Of a stretch of DNA of 64,000 bases, positions 16,369-24,122 are shown in pieces. The notes under the pieces were generated by a model, which ran no database searches, had not been told where the DNA came from, and saw only the letters and a program-made list of their open reading frames with translations. The DNA comes from Nocardia concava NBRC 100430 (GTDB lineage: Bacteria > Actinomycetota > Actinomycetes > Mycobacteriales > Mycobacteriaceae). The stretch spans positions 1 through 64,000 of the forward strand of contig NZ_BAFX01000133.1 in assembly GCF_000308815.1 (NCBI RefSeq), written 5' to 3'. How positions within the stretch are numbered: the first letter of the stretch is position 1; each line of letters opens with the position of its first letter. Made by a program: the position numbers and the translations under genes.

Positions 16369-17175
16369 TTGCGCACTGTCACCCGCGTCCTGCTCATGCT
16401 GGTCACGCTCGTTTTCGGCCTGGCCCTCATGCCCGCCCAGGCGATCGCCACCCCCGCCGAACCGAATCTGGACGGCTCCACCTCCCAGCAGCTGGATGAC
16501 CTCCTGGCCCTGCGGAACTCCCTGTCCGGCCCGCGCACCGACGCCATCGCACAGCTCTCCGCCCGCTTCCTCGGCACCCCGTACGGCGCGAACATGCTCA
16601 TCGGCTCGGCCTCCCAGCCCGAACAGCTGGTGATCGACTTCCGCCGCGTCGACTGCTTCACCTACCTCGACTACGTGGAGGCGTTGAGCCGCTCCACCAA
16701 CCGCGGCGAATTCGTGCAGAACCTCATCACGACCCGATACGCCGACGGCCAGGTCGAATTCCCGCGCCGCAAGCACTTCTTCACCGACTGGGCCTACGTC
16801 AACCGCGCGGCCGCGAACGACATCACCGCGACCCTCACCCCCGGCGCGGTCACCGTCACCAAGCACCTGAACGCGAAAGCCGATGGCGGCAACTATCTTC
16901 CGGGCCTGCCCGTGGTGGACCGCGACATCACCTTCATCCCCAGCGCGGCCGTGGACAACGCGGTCATCTCCCAGCTCCACACCGGCGACTTCCTCGGCGC
17001 GTACACCGATCAGGCCGGTCTGGACGTCTCCCACGTGGGCATCTTCATCAACACCCCCAACGGACCCATGTTCCGCAACGCGTCGTCCCTGGCGGCCAAC
17101 AACCAGGTCGTCGACAGCCCCCTCACCCAGTACCTGAACACGGTGCCGGGCCTGGTGGTGTTGCGCCCCAACTAG
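16369..17175 (+). CDS. Secreted DUF1460 / NlpC-P60-like amidase-type protein
   Basis: A 268-residue exported protein. From TTG 16369 it opens MRTVTRVLLMLVTLVF and continues into a signal peptide ending near AQA-IA. The mature part matches DUF1460, a papain-like fold: the candidate catalytic Cys is in RRVDCFTYLDYVEALS near residue 105 and the His in GLDVSHVGIFI near residue 218. The region FPRRKHFFTDWAYVN between them is also typical. Members of this family act on cell-wall peptides or as N-acetylmuramoyl-alanine amidases; the substrate here is inferred only. The ribosome site GGAGGGG lies very close to the TTG, and longer starts upstream would delay the signal peptide. Confidence 0.8.
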   Translation: MRTVTRVLLMLVTLVFGLALMPAQAIATPAEPNLDGSTSQQLDDLLALRNSLSGPRTDAIAQLSARFLGTPYGANMLIGSASQPEQLVIDFRRVDCFTYLDYVEALSRSTNRGEFVQNLITTRYADGQVEFPRRKHFFTDWAYVNRAAANDITATLTPGAVTVTKHLNAKADGGNYLPGLPVVDRDITFIPSAAVDNAVISQLHTGDFLGAYTDQAGLDVSHVGIFINTPNGPMFRNASSLAANNQVVDSPLTQYLNTVPGLVVLRPN

Positions 17176-17196
17176 TCTCCAAACAGGCTGAACATG

Positions 17197-17237
17197 GTGT
17201 CAGCGGGCGTGTCAGTGCGGTGTCAGTCCGGTATCAG
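17197..17237 (+). repeat. Four GTGTCAG direct repeats phased at 11-12 bp
   Basis: GTGTCAG at 17197, 17209 and 17220 and GTATCAG at 17231 have start-to-start distances of 12, 11 and 11 bases, one helical turn each. Seven conserved plus four variable bases is the format bound by OmpR/PhoB-class and SARP regulators. The array ends 57 bases before the DUF4097 start. Confidence 0.6.
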
Positions 17238-17294
17238 CCGGACCGGTGAAAGTAGTTCTCACACCGACCGAAACACTCACACAGGAGACACACC

Positions 17295-17924
17295 ATGAAC
17301 GCCTTCCAGACCCCCGCCGCCATCACCGTCGCCCTCGACCTGGCCGTCGCCAACGTCACCGTCATCGCCTCCAACCGCACGGACACCACCGTCGAGGTCA
17401 AGCCGACCGATGCGAACAAGAAGGCCGACGTGCAGGCCGTCGAGCAGACCCAGGTTTCCTTCGCCGACAACACGCTGTCGGTGCAGACCCCGAAGGGCTG
17501 GCGCACCTCGCTCAAGGGCAAGTCCTCGATCGAGGTCACCGTGCAGGTGCCGTCCGGCTCCCAGGTGAACGGCACCGTAGCCGCCGGCGCGCTGCTGGGC
17601 AGCGGCCCGCTCGGCTACTCGAATGTCGAACTCTCGCTGGGCGATATCACCATCGCGCAGCCGCAGGGATCGGTGACCGCGAAGGTCGCCCAGGGCAACA
17701 TCACCATCGGCGAGGCCGTGCGCGGCCTGCTCGAGCTCGAGACCGCCGTCGGCGCGATCGAGGTCGGCATCCACCCCGGCAGCGCCGCGGTCCTGAAGAC
17801 CAACACCCCCAACGGCGCGGTCAGCAACCAGCTCGGCCCGGTCGCCCAGACCGGCGACACCGTCGAGGTCCACGCCAAGACCTCGACCGGCAACATCACC
17901 CTCCACAACACCACCGCGGTGTAG
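17295..17924 (+). CDS. DUF4097-family beta-solenoid-like protein
   Basis: A 209-residue protein made almost entirely of short beta strands in the DUF4097 pattern: VALDLAVANVTVIASNRTDT, then IEVTVQVPSGSQVNG, NVELSLGDITIAQPQG, KVAQGNITIGEAVRGLLELE and HAKTSTGNITLHNTTAV. The repeated GDI/GNI turns suggest a right-handed solenoid. No signal peptide or membrane segment is visible, so it is probably cytoplasmic. Function of the family is not known. AGGAGA lies before ATG 17295. A phased repeat array directly upstream suggests control by a response regulator. Confidence 0.75.
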   Translation: MNAFQTPAAITVALDLAVANVTVIASNRTDTTVEVKPTDANKKADVQAVEQTQVSFADNTLSVQTPKGWRTSLKGKSSIEVTVQVPSGSQVNGTVAAGALLGSGPLGYSNVELSLGDITIAQPQGSVTAKVAQGNITIGEAVRGLLELETAVGAIEVGIHPGSAAVLKTNTPNGAVSNQLGPVAQTGDTVEVHAKTSTGNITLHNTTAV

Positions 17925-17936
17925 CGGTTGCGGGAG

Positions 17937-18041
17937 TCAGCGCGAGCTGGCCGTGGAGGCGATGGATACGACCATGGAGGTCAGCCACGCGAAGGCTTGT
18001 CCCAGCGTGGTCATCCAGTCGCCGACATTGAAGGAGCCCAT
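17937..18041 (-). CDS. Candidate 34-residue amphipathic peptide
   Basis: A short minus-strand frame from ATG 18041 with GAAAGG ending nine bases upstream. The product begins MGSFNVGDWMTTLGQAFAWL and continues with a helical SMVVSIAS segment and a short polar tail. It is hydrophobic on one face and has no charged residue between Asp8 and the final Arg. It begins 27 bases after the stop of the secreted beta-helix gene on the same strand, so it could be co-transcribed. Size and character recall small membrane-active or cell-wall channel peptides of mycolate actinomycetes, but I see no homology that proves this. A chance frame is possible. Confidence 0.4.
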   Translation of the reverse strand: MGSFNVGDWMTTLGQAFAWLTSMVVSIASTASSR

Positions 18042-18068
18042 GAGATTCGGCCTTTCGAAGAGGAGAGG

Positions 18069-19151
18069 TCAGTGCCCAGCGTCGGGACGAATCTCGTCGC
18101 CGGTGGCGGTCAGGTCGCAGGACGTGTCGCTGCCGAGATTGGCTCCGGTGGAAATGATCTGGGCGAACACCTTCTTGCAGTTCTGTTCGCCCAGGCCCGA
18201 AGTGTTCGCCGCGACGGTGGTGCCGCGCAGGATCAAGGTGCCCAGCGCCGGATCGAAGACATCCGTGAGCTGATACGGCAGGGTGTCGAGGTAGGCGGGG
18301 GCGATATTGATGCCCCCGCCGCCATCGGTGGAGGAGTTGCCCGTGACGATCGAATCGATCAGCACGACCTGCCCGATGCCGCGAATGTCGAGCCCACCGC
18401 CGCGACCCGCGAATCCGCCTGGGCGGTACCACCTTCCGGGGTTGACCACATGGTTGTCCGTGATCGCGGTGCGGGTGAAGGCACACGTGTTGTCACAGCG
18501 GATGCCACCCGCTTCCCCGGAGTAATTCCCGGTGATGATGCTGTCGGTCATCACGAGATCGGCAATGGGGATATTGAAGATGCCGCCGCCGTAGTCCGCG
18601 GCATTACCGGTGACGGTCACGTGATCCAGGCGCAGCTTCCCGGAATTGGCGATGCCACCGCCTCCGGTGTCGTAGAAGGGGATTTCGTGCTCGGCGGCAT
18701 TGCCACCGGTGACCGTCAGCCCGCTGATAGACACATGCGCGGTGGTGACCAGCACTCGGTCTCGATGCCCTGCGTCGACGACCGTCTCCCCCTGTCCCGC
18801 ACCGACAATCGTGGTGTCGGCGGTGACATCCAGATCACCGGTCGTCGGATCCACCAGCGGCCCTTCGCTATTCAGCAGATTGGGTGGAATGGTCAGCACG
18901 TAGCGCCCCGGCGGCACGACGACGGTGCTCCCCGGCCGCACATCGGCCGCCTGGATAGCGGCCCGCAGCGTGCATTCACCGGCGCGAGTCCGACATTCAC
19001 CCGCGACCGGATCCGCGGCCGGCGCGTCCGCGGTGGTCGTCACTACGAAGGTCGCCGCCGCGACCGGATCGGGTTGTGCCGCAGCGGGACCGGCGAACAG
19101 CCCACCGCTCACCGCGGCGGTTCCGAGAATTGCGAGACGCGATATCCACAT
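18069..19151 (-). CDS. Secreted right-handed beta-helix protein with CSLREA-like start
   Basis: A 360-residue exported protein. The N-terminus MWISRLAILGTAAVSGGLFA ends in a signal-peptidase-type AAAQP site. The mature start TFVVTTTADAP..CTLRAAIQAAD matches the CSLREA motif seen at the front of surface beta-helix proteins. The body repeats short turns such as LTVTGGNAAE, VTVTGNAADYGGGIFN, SIITGNYSGEAGGI and SIVTGNSSTDGGGG, a parallel beta-helix. Four Cys near the C-terminus (CDNTCAF, NCKK, SCDL) may form disulphides. It is probably an extracellular or surface protein; binding partner unknown. It follows the DeoR gene by 140 bases. Confidence 0.8.
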   Translation of the reverse strand: MWISRLAILGTAAVSGGLFAGPAAAQPDPVAAATFVVTTTADAPAADPVAGECRTRAGECTLRAAIQAADVRPGSTVVVPPGRYVLTIPPNLLNSEGPLVDPTTGDLDVTADTTIVGAGQGETVVDAGHRDRVLVTTAHVSISGLTVTGGNAAEHEIPFYDTGGGGIANSGKLRLDHVTVTGNAADYGGGIFNIPIADLVMTDSIITGNYSGEAGGIRCDNTCAFTRTAITDNHVVNPGRWYRPGGFAGRGGGLDIRGIGQVVLIDSIVTGNSSTDGGGGINIAPAYLDTLPYQLTDVFDPALGTLILRGTTVAANTSGLGEQNCKKVFAQIISTGANLGSDTSCDLTATGDEIRPDAGH

Positions 19152-19291
19152 CGGTGTGCCCCCACGAGAACCGGGAGTAGGTAACTACACCGATCGTTCT
19201 AGCAAGGGCGGACGGGCGGCCGGAAGAGAATCGCCGTCCCCTTGTGAACTGCACAAACAGCTTGGCCGGCCGCACAATTCATTACCTCGGC

Positions 19292-20083
19292 TCAGACCAG
19301 ATGAACTTCCACCCCCGCGTCGCGGATGGCGGCCAATGCGGCCGGATCGGCATCGCGGTCGATGACCAGGATGCGCAGGGAGTCGATCGGGCAGATGCGG
19401 GCCAGCGCGGTGCGATTCAGCTTGTCGGCCGTGGCCACGCCGATGACACGGCGGGCGCGACGGACCATTTCGGCATTGATGCCCGCCTCGTCGAGGTGGC
19501 GACATTGGGCTCCGCCCTCGGCGGAGAATGCCTCGGCACCGAGAATCAGGGTGTCCAAACGCAATTCGTTCAGAGACGAGGCTGCCAGCGGGCCGTGGAG
19601 TTCATAGGACTCGCGGCGGGCCATGCCGCCCAGGCAGATCGTGCGCAGATGCGGGCGCAGCACGAGTTCGGCCGCGATATTGAGCGCGTTGGTGACGATG
19701 GTGAGCTCGTGATCGGCGGACGTGGGCAGATCCGTGCGTCCCGCGATGGCGCGGGCCACGGCCGTGGTGGTCGTCCCGCCGTTCATGGCCACCACCTCGG
19801 CCGGATCCACCAGGGCCGCAGCGTGTTCCGCCACCCGCTGCTTGGCCTCGTCACCGCTGCCGCGGTAGCGCGCGGGCAGGTCGTAGGCGACCGCGGTGGC
19901 GACGATGCCGCCGTGTGTGCGGGTGGCCAGCCCCTGGTCGGCGAGTGCGGTGAAGTCGCGGCGGATGGTGGCGGGTGACGCGCCCAGCCGCTCCGACGCC
20001 TCCTCGACGGTGAGCCGCCCCGTGCCGGCGAGCAGTTCCAGCAGGCGATTCCACCGCTGGGACCGGTCGGTGGGAGCGGTCAT
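19292..20083 (-). CDS. DeoR-family sugar-catabolism regulator
   Basis: A 263-residue regulator of the DeoR/AgaR/GlpR family. The helix-turn-helix is at residues ~20-50 (LTVEEASERLGASPATIRRD followed by FTALADQGLATRTHGG), and the C-terminal sugar-phosphate-binding fold includes VAMNGGTTTTAVARAI and LRILVIDRDADPAA. Its ATG overlaps the stop of the upstream permease as ATGA, so it is translated with the ABC transporter genes. Together with the divergent amino-sugar enzymes this fits an AgaR-like repressor responding to a hexosamine- or tagatose-phosphate; the ligand is inferred from context. Confidence 0.9.
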   Translation of the reverse strand: MTAPTDRSQRWNRLLELLAGTGRLTVEEASERLGASPATIRRDFTALADQGLATRTHGGIVATAVAYDLPARYRGSGDEAKQRVAEHAAALVDPAEVVAMNGGTTTTAVARAIAGRTDLPTSADHELTIVTNALNIAAELVLRPHLRTICLGGMARRESYELHGPLAASSLNELRLDTLILGAEAFSAEGGAQCRHLDEAGINAEMVRRARRVIGVATADKLNRTALARICPIDSLRILVIDRDADPAALAAIRDAGVEVHLV

Positions 20084-20907
20084 TTCACGCTGCCGGCGGT
20101 GAGGCCGGCGACCAGGCGCTTCTCGATGAGCGCGAACAGGATGACTACGGGCACGATGCCGACCGTAGAGATGGCGAAGACATATTGCCAAGCCACGTCG
20201 TACTGCCCGACGAACTTGGTCAGCGCCACCGACAGCGGCTGGTTCTCCGGCGTGGTGAGAATGACCAGGCTGGCGGCGAATTCGTTCCAGCAGGACACGA
20301 AAGCGAACACTGTCGCGGTGACGATGCCCGGCCACACCAGCGGCAGGCTCACCCGGGTCAGGATCTGCCAGCGGTTGAGCCCGTCCAGCTGCGCGGCCTC
20401 CTCCACCTCGATCGGCACCCCGGCGAAGAAACTGTGCAGGATCCACACCGCGAACGAGAGATTGAACGCGCCGTTCACCAGGATCATGGCCAGCCAGGTG
20501 TCATTGATGCCGAGCGTGAAGAACTCCCGCAGCAGGCCGGTGACCAGCACGGTCGGCTGCAGCATCTGGGTGACCAGCACCAGGCCCAGGAACAGCGCCT
20601 TGCCCGGGAAGCGCCGCCGCGCGGTGTAGTACGCGGCCGGGATGGCCACGATCAGCACCAGCAGGGTGCCGAACACCGAGATCACCACGGTACTCACCAG
20701 ATTGAACGGCAGCGGCGTCTCGGGCGTGTGCCACATGGTCGAGTAGTTGTCCGGACGCCACTGCTCGGGAATGTAGGTCGGCGGGATCCGCAGGATCTCC
20801 GAGCGCGGCTTGAGCGAGCCCAGCAGCATCACCAGATACGGCAGCAGGAACAGCGCCGCGAGCACGGCACCGACGGCCGTCAGGCCCCACCGTCGCCGCG
20901 AGGTCAT
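20080..20907 (-). CDS. Carbohydrate ABC transporter permease, MalG type
   Basis: A 275-residue inner-membrane permease with six hydrophobic segments. The EAA loop that contacts the ATPase is EEAAQLDGLNRWQILTRVSL near residue 175. The N-terminus MTSRRRWGLTAVGAVLAALF and the ending IEKRLVAGLTAGSVK are typical of MalG-type CUT1 permeases, which form a heterodimer with the MalF-type partner encoded just upstream. Four-base overlaps on both sides (start with the partner permease, stop with the DeoR gene) show translational coupling. No ATPase gene is in this locus, so it must share a general MsiK-like ATPase from elsewhere. Confidence 0.92.
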   Translation of the reverse strand: MTSRRRWGLTAVGAVLAALFLLPYLVMLLGSLKPRSEILRIPPTYIPEQWRPDNYSTMWHTPETPLPFNLVSTVVISVFGTLLVLIVAIPAAYYTARRRFPGKALFLGLVLVTQMLQPTVLVTGLLREFFTLGINDTWLAMILVNGAFNLSFAVWILHSFFAGVPIEVEEAAQLDGLNRWQILTRVSLPLVWPGIVTATVFAFVSCWNEFAASLVILTTPENQPLSVALTKFVGQYDVAWQYVFAISTVGIVPVVILFALIEKRLVAGLTAGSVK

Positions 20908-21803
20908 CGCGCCTCCTCACCGGCGGGCCGGATGAGCTTCACATAGATCGCGATGATCACCAGGATCAGCACGAAGTTCAGGACGCTCATGGCCGCGGCC
21001 GTGGCGACCTGCTGATTCTGCCGAATCAGCTTGAAGGTCAGGGTCGTTGTGGTGTCGGCCGAGAAGCCCGCGATGCTGCCGGTCAGCACCTGCAGGATCG
21101 GCAGCGAGTTGAACGAGTTGATGATGTTGATGACCGTCGCCACCGCCATGGCCGGACGCAGTTGCGGCAGCGTCAGATACAGGTACCGCTGCCAGGAGCT
21201 GGCGCCGTCCACTTTCCCGGCCTCGTCCATATCCGCCGGAATCGATTGCAGCCCGGCCAGAATCGTGTAGGTCGTGAACGGGATGGACACGAACACCGCC
21301 ACCCCGATGGCCACCAGGAACGCCGGTCCCGGCTGCTTGGTGAACCCGAATCCCCGGTCCAGCACCCCGATATCGACCAGGAACCGATTGGCGATGCCCA
21401 CGTCCGGGTCCAGCATGTAGTCGAAGATGGTGGTCGTCATGACCACCGACGCCGCCCACGGCACCAGGATCGCCAGCCGCACGGCCGTCCGTCCCGGGAA
21501 GTCCTTGTTCAGGAACTGTGCCAGTCCGGCCGAGAGCACCAGCGTGATCACCACGACCGCGGCCACCCACACCAGCGTGTGCAGCAGGATCGAGGGCAGC
21601 TCCTCGATCCGGAAAAGCCTTCGGAAATTGGCGAATCCGGCCGGCCCGCGATCCTGGCCATAGGCGCTCAGATCACGGGTCGAGGTCCAGAACATGTACG
21701 CGGCGGGGAAGGCCACCACCGCCGCGATGAGGATGAGCACAGGGCCGATCCACGGCAACGCGCGCAACGTGGCCGTGGATCGATGGGAGGCGACGCCCCT
21801 CAA
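20904..21803 (-). CDS. Carbohydrate ABC transporter permease, MalF type
   Basis: A 299-residue permease with about six helices. The ATPase-contact motif is MDEAGKVDGASSWQRYLYLT near residue 195, and the FWTSTRDLSAYGQDRGP periplasmic start is typical of sugar permeases of the CUT1 class. Its TTG start overlaps the stop of the binding-protein gene as TTGA; no better start is in frame close by. It pairs with the MalG-type permease that overlaps its own stop. The likely cargo is an amino sugar or a short amino-sugar oligomer, from the enzymes encoded divergently. Confidence 0.9.
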   Translation of the reverse strand: MRGVASHRSTATLRALPWIGPVLILIAAVVAFPAAYMFWTSTRDLSAYGQDRGPAGFANFRRLFRIEELPSILLHTLVWVAAVVVITLVLSAGLAQFLNKDFPGRTAVRLAILVPWAASVVMTTTIFDYMLDPDVGIANRFLVDIGVLDRGFGFTKQPGPAFLVAIGVAVFVSIPFTTYTILAGLQSIPADMDEAGKVDGASSWQRYLYLTLPQLRPAMAVATVINIINSFNSLPILQVLTGSIAGFSADTTTTLTFKLIRQNQQVATAAAMSVLNFVLILVIIAIYVKLIRPAGEEAR

Positions 21804-23041
21804 CTCGCCGCCTGCTGAATCTTCTGCAGCACCGAGGCGGGATCACTGCCCTGTGCGATGGTCCCCATCTGCTGCCGGATGGCGCCCTGCGCCGCACCCC
21901 ACTTGGGGTTGTTGCTGGGGTAGAACTTGGCCACCGGCAGGGTCGCCGCGAACGCCTTGGTCACCGGATCGTCGGCCAGCGCGGCCGCGGCGCTATTGGT
22001 GATCGGAATGAAGTGCTCGCTGCTCACGAACTTCGAATACACCGTGGCGGAATAGAAGTAGGTGAGGAACTTCTTGATGGCCGGGGCCTTGTTGCCGTCC
22101 TTCTTGAACGCCATCAGGTGATCGGCCACGCCGAGGGTGACCGGGTCGCCGGTCTTGGTCGGCGAGGGCGCGGTGGCGTACTTCAGGCCCGGGTTCTTGG
22201 TCGCGATCTGGCTGATGGTCGGCGGCAGGCCCTCGATCATGCCGATCTTGCCCTGGATGAAGGCGTTGATGACGTCGAGCCGGTTGGTCGCGCCCGGATT
22301 CGGTTCGGTCACACCGGCTTCCGCGATGGCCTTCATGGCCTTCACGCCCTCCAGGTTGGCGGGGGTATCGACGGTGACCTTGTCGCCGTCGGACCAGCCG
22401 CCGCCCGCGCCGAAGGTCCAGATGGAGGTCTCGCCCTGGGCTTCCTCGCTGCCGAGCGGCAGCCCGTACCCGGAGACGCCGCCGAGCGCCTGGATCTTCT
22501 TGGCGTCCTCGGTGAGGTCGGCCCAGGTCTTGGGCGGTGCGGCGATACCGGCCTTGGCGAACAGGTCGGTGTTGTAGAACAGCGTGCGGGTGGAGGCGAA
22601 AAGCGGTAGCGCCCACTGGGTTCCGTTGATGGAGGCGTTCTTGGCGAAGCCCGGCTGGATATCGGTGATGACCGAGGGCTCCACGATGTCGGTCGCGGGG
22701 TACAGCTGCCCGTCGGTGGCGAAGGTCGAGTAGGCGTCGATGTTCAGGATGTCGGGCGTGGTGCCCTTGGACTGCAGCTTGGTGCGGACCACATCATTGA
22801 TCGAGTCCCACGACTCCATCGAGAGTTTGACCTTGATATCCGGATTGGCCTTCTGGAAGTCGGCGATGATGCCGTCCCATTCGGCCTTGGTGCCGTCGCT
22901 GTAGGTGGGGGCCAGGAAGGTGAGCGTGTTGGGGTCCGAGTCGTCAGACTTGCTGCCGCCGAAACCGCAGGCGGACACCGTCAGAACCAGGCCGGTCAGC
23001 AGCGCGACGGAGGAAAGCGCTCCGGGCAGTGGACGTTTCAC
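21800..23041 (-). CDS. Sugar-binding lipoprotein of the ABC transporter
   Basis: A 413-residue extracellular solute-binding protein (family 1). A lipoprotein signal is plain: a hydrophobic N-terminus ending in the lipobox LTVSAC, so the mature protein is tethered by a diacylated Cys. The body has the usual fold markers: TLTFLAPTYSDGTKAEWDGI, then TTPDILNIDAYSTFATDGQL, and NGTQWALPLFASTRTLFYNT for the ligand cleft. It starts at GTG 23041 with GAGAGG nine bases upstream. First gene of the minus-strand transporter operon, divergent from the amino-sugar enzymes over 154 bases. Confidence 0.93.
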   Translation of the reverse strand: MKRPLPGALSSVALLTGLVLTVSACGFGGSKSDDSDPNTLTFLAPTYSDGTKAEWDGIIADFQKANPDIKVKLSMESWDSINDVVRTKLQSKGTTPDILNIDAYSTFATDGQLYPATDIVEPSVITDIQPGFAKNASINGTQWALPLFASTRTLFYNTDLFAKAGIAAPPKTWADLTEDAKKIQALGGVSGYGLPLGSEEAQGETSIWTFGAGGGWSDGDKVTVDTPANLEGVKAMKAIAEAGVTEPNPGATNRLDVINAFIQGKIGMIEGLPPTISQIATKNPGLKYATAPSPTKTGDPVTLGVADHLMAFKKDGNKAPAIKKFLTYFYSATVYSKFVSSEHFIPITNSAAAALADDPVTKAFAATLPVAKFYPSNNPKWGAAQGAIRQQMGTIAQGSDPASVLQKIQQAAS

Positions 23042-23139
23042 GACAAGGGCCTCTCAATCTGCACACCCCGCGACACGAATCGCGGATGATGTAGCGAACG
23101 ATTCGTATTGTCTGAATCTAACGTGAATGCTGCTCGAAT

Positions 23140-23177
23140 GTGATCGTTTGGACTGTAAAATTGACATGAACGATCAC
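23140..23177 (+). promoter_or_regulatory. Inverted repeat GTGATCGTT-N20-AACGATCAC in the divergent amino-sugar promoter
   Basis: GTGATCGTT (23140-23148) and AACGATCAC (23169-23177) are perfect reverse complements in the 154-base gap between transporter and enzyme operons. A related CGAACGATTCG lies near 23095-23105. This is a good candidate for the DeoR operator. Confidence 0.45.
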
Positions 23178-23195
23178 TGGGTTGATCCTGGGTAG

Positions 23196-24113
23196 GTGCC
23201 GCCCGATGCGAATCGAATCTCTGCCCCCGCAACCCATCTGGCTGCCGAAGTGGCCACCCAACCCGAGGATTGGACGCGCGCCGCCGATACCGCCGCCGCC
23301 CATCGGAATCTGCTGCCGGTCTCGGGCGAACGGGTGGCGGTGCTCGGTTGTGGCACCTCATTGTTCATGGCCCGGGCCTTCGCGTCTCTTCGAGAGTCGG
23401 CGGGGCAGGGGTTGACCGACGCCTGGCCCGCGAGCGCGATGCCGTCCGGGCGCGAGTACGACCGGTACCTGGTGATCTGCCGGTCCGGCACCACGACCGA
23501 GGTACTGGACGCCATCTCCGCACTGCCCGAGGCGGTTCCGCGGACGGTGATCAGCTCCAGTCCGGGAACGCCGGCGCTGTCCCTGGCCGATCCGATTCTC
23601 ATCCCCGAGGTGGATGAGCGGTCGGTGGTTCAAACACGGTTTGCCACAACGACGCTGGCGATCCTCCGCTGGCACCTGGGCGAGGACCTGTCTCCGGCGA
23701 TCGTGCAGGCCCGCACCGTGCTGGCCGAGACCGACACCGAGGCGCTGGGAAATGTCCGGCAGGCCGAGCAGATCGGTTTCGTGGGAATGGGTTTCGCCGC
23801 CGCGCTCGCCGACGAGGCGGCCCTGAAACTGCGTGAGTCCTGCCGCTCCTGGACCGACTCCTATCTGGCCACCGAGTACCGGCACGGCCCGATCAGCCTC
23901 GCCGGACCGGGTCGTGCGGTGTGGGCGTTCGGTCCGCTGATCCCGGGCCTCGCCGACGAGATTCGGTCCACCGGAGCACATTTCGAGCATCGCGATATCG
24001 ACCCCCTGGCCGAGCTGGTCCGAGTGCACCGGCTGTGTCTGTTGCGGGCCGCTGACCTGGGATTGGATCCCGATCGCCCACGCAACCTGAGCCGATCGGT
24101 CATATTGGGCTGA
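23196..24113 (+). CDS. SIS-domain amino-sugar-phosphate deaminase/isomerase (AgaS/GlmS-like)
   Basis: A 305-residue protein with two sugar-isomerase domains: VAVLGCGTSLFMARAFASL for the first phosphate loop, VICRSGTTTEVLDAISAL for the Ser/Thr loop, and LADEAALKLRESCRSW with TEYRHGPISLAGPG in the second, equivalent to the catalytic helix and His loop of GlmS isomerase domains. It lacks the glutaminase part of GlmS, so it should act as a deaminase/isomerase on GlcN-6-P or GalN-6-P. Here it lies beside a deacetylase, tagatose-type kinase and aldolase, which favours the AgaS role (GalN-6-P to tagatose-6-P plus ammonia). The GTG 23196 start is weakly supported by a GGG upstream. Confidence 0.82.
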   Translation: MPPDANRISAPATHLAAEVATQPEDWTRAADTAAAHRNLLPVSGERVAVLGCGTSLFMARAFASLRESAGQGLTDAWPASAMPSGREYDRYLVICRSGTTTEVLDAISALPEAVPRTVISSSPGTPALSLADPILIPEVDERSVVQTRFATTTLAILRWHLGEDLSPAIVQARTVLAETDTEALGNVRQAEQIGFVGMGFAAALADEAALKLRESCRSWTDSYLATEYRHGPISLAGPGRAVWAFGPLIPGLADEIRSTGAHFEHRDIDPLAELVRVHRLCLLRAADLGLDPDRPRNLSRSVILG

Positions 24114-24122
24114 TGGTGTGCC

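Noticed and set aside
17928..19184. 418-residue plus-strand frame opposite the beta-helix gene
   Set aside because: No homology and no ribosome site; the minus strand gives a signal peptide and a clear beta-helix repeat pattern.
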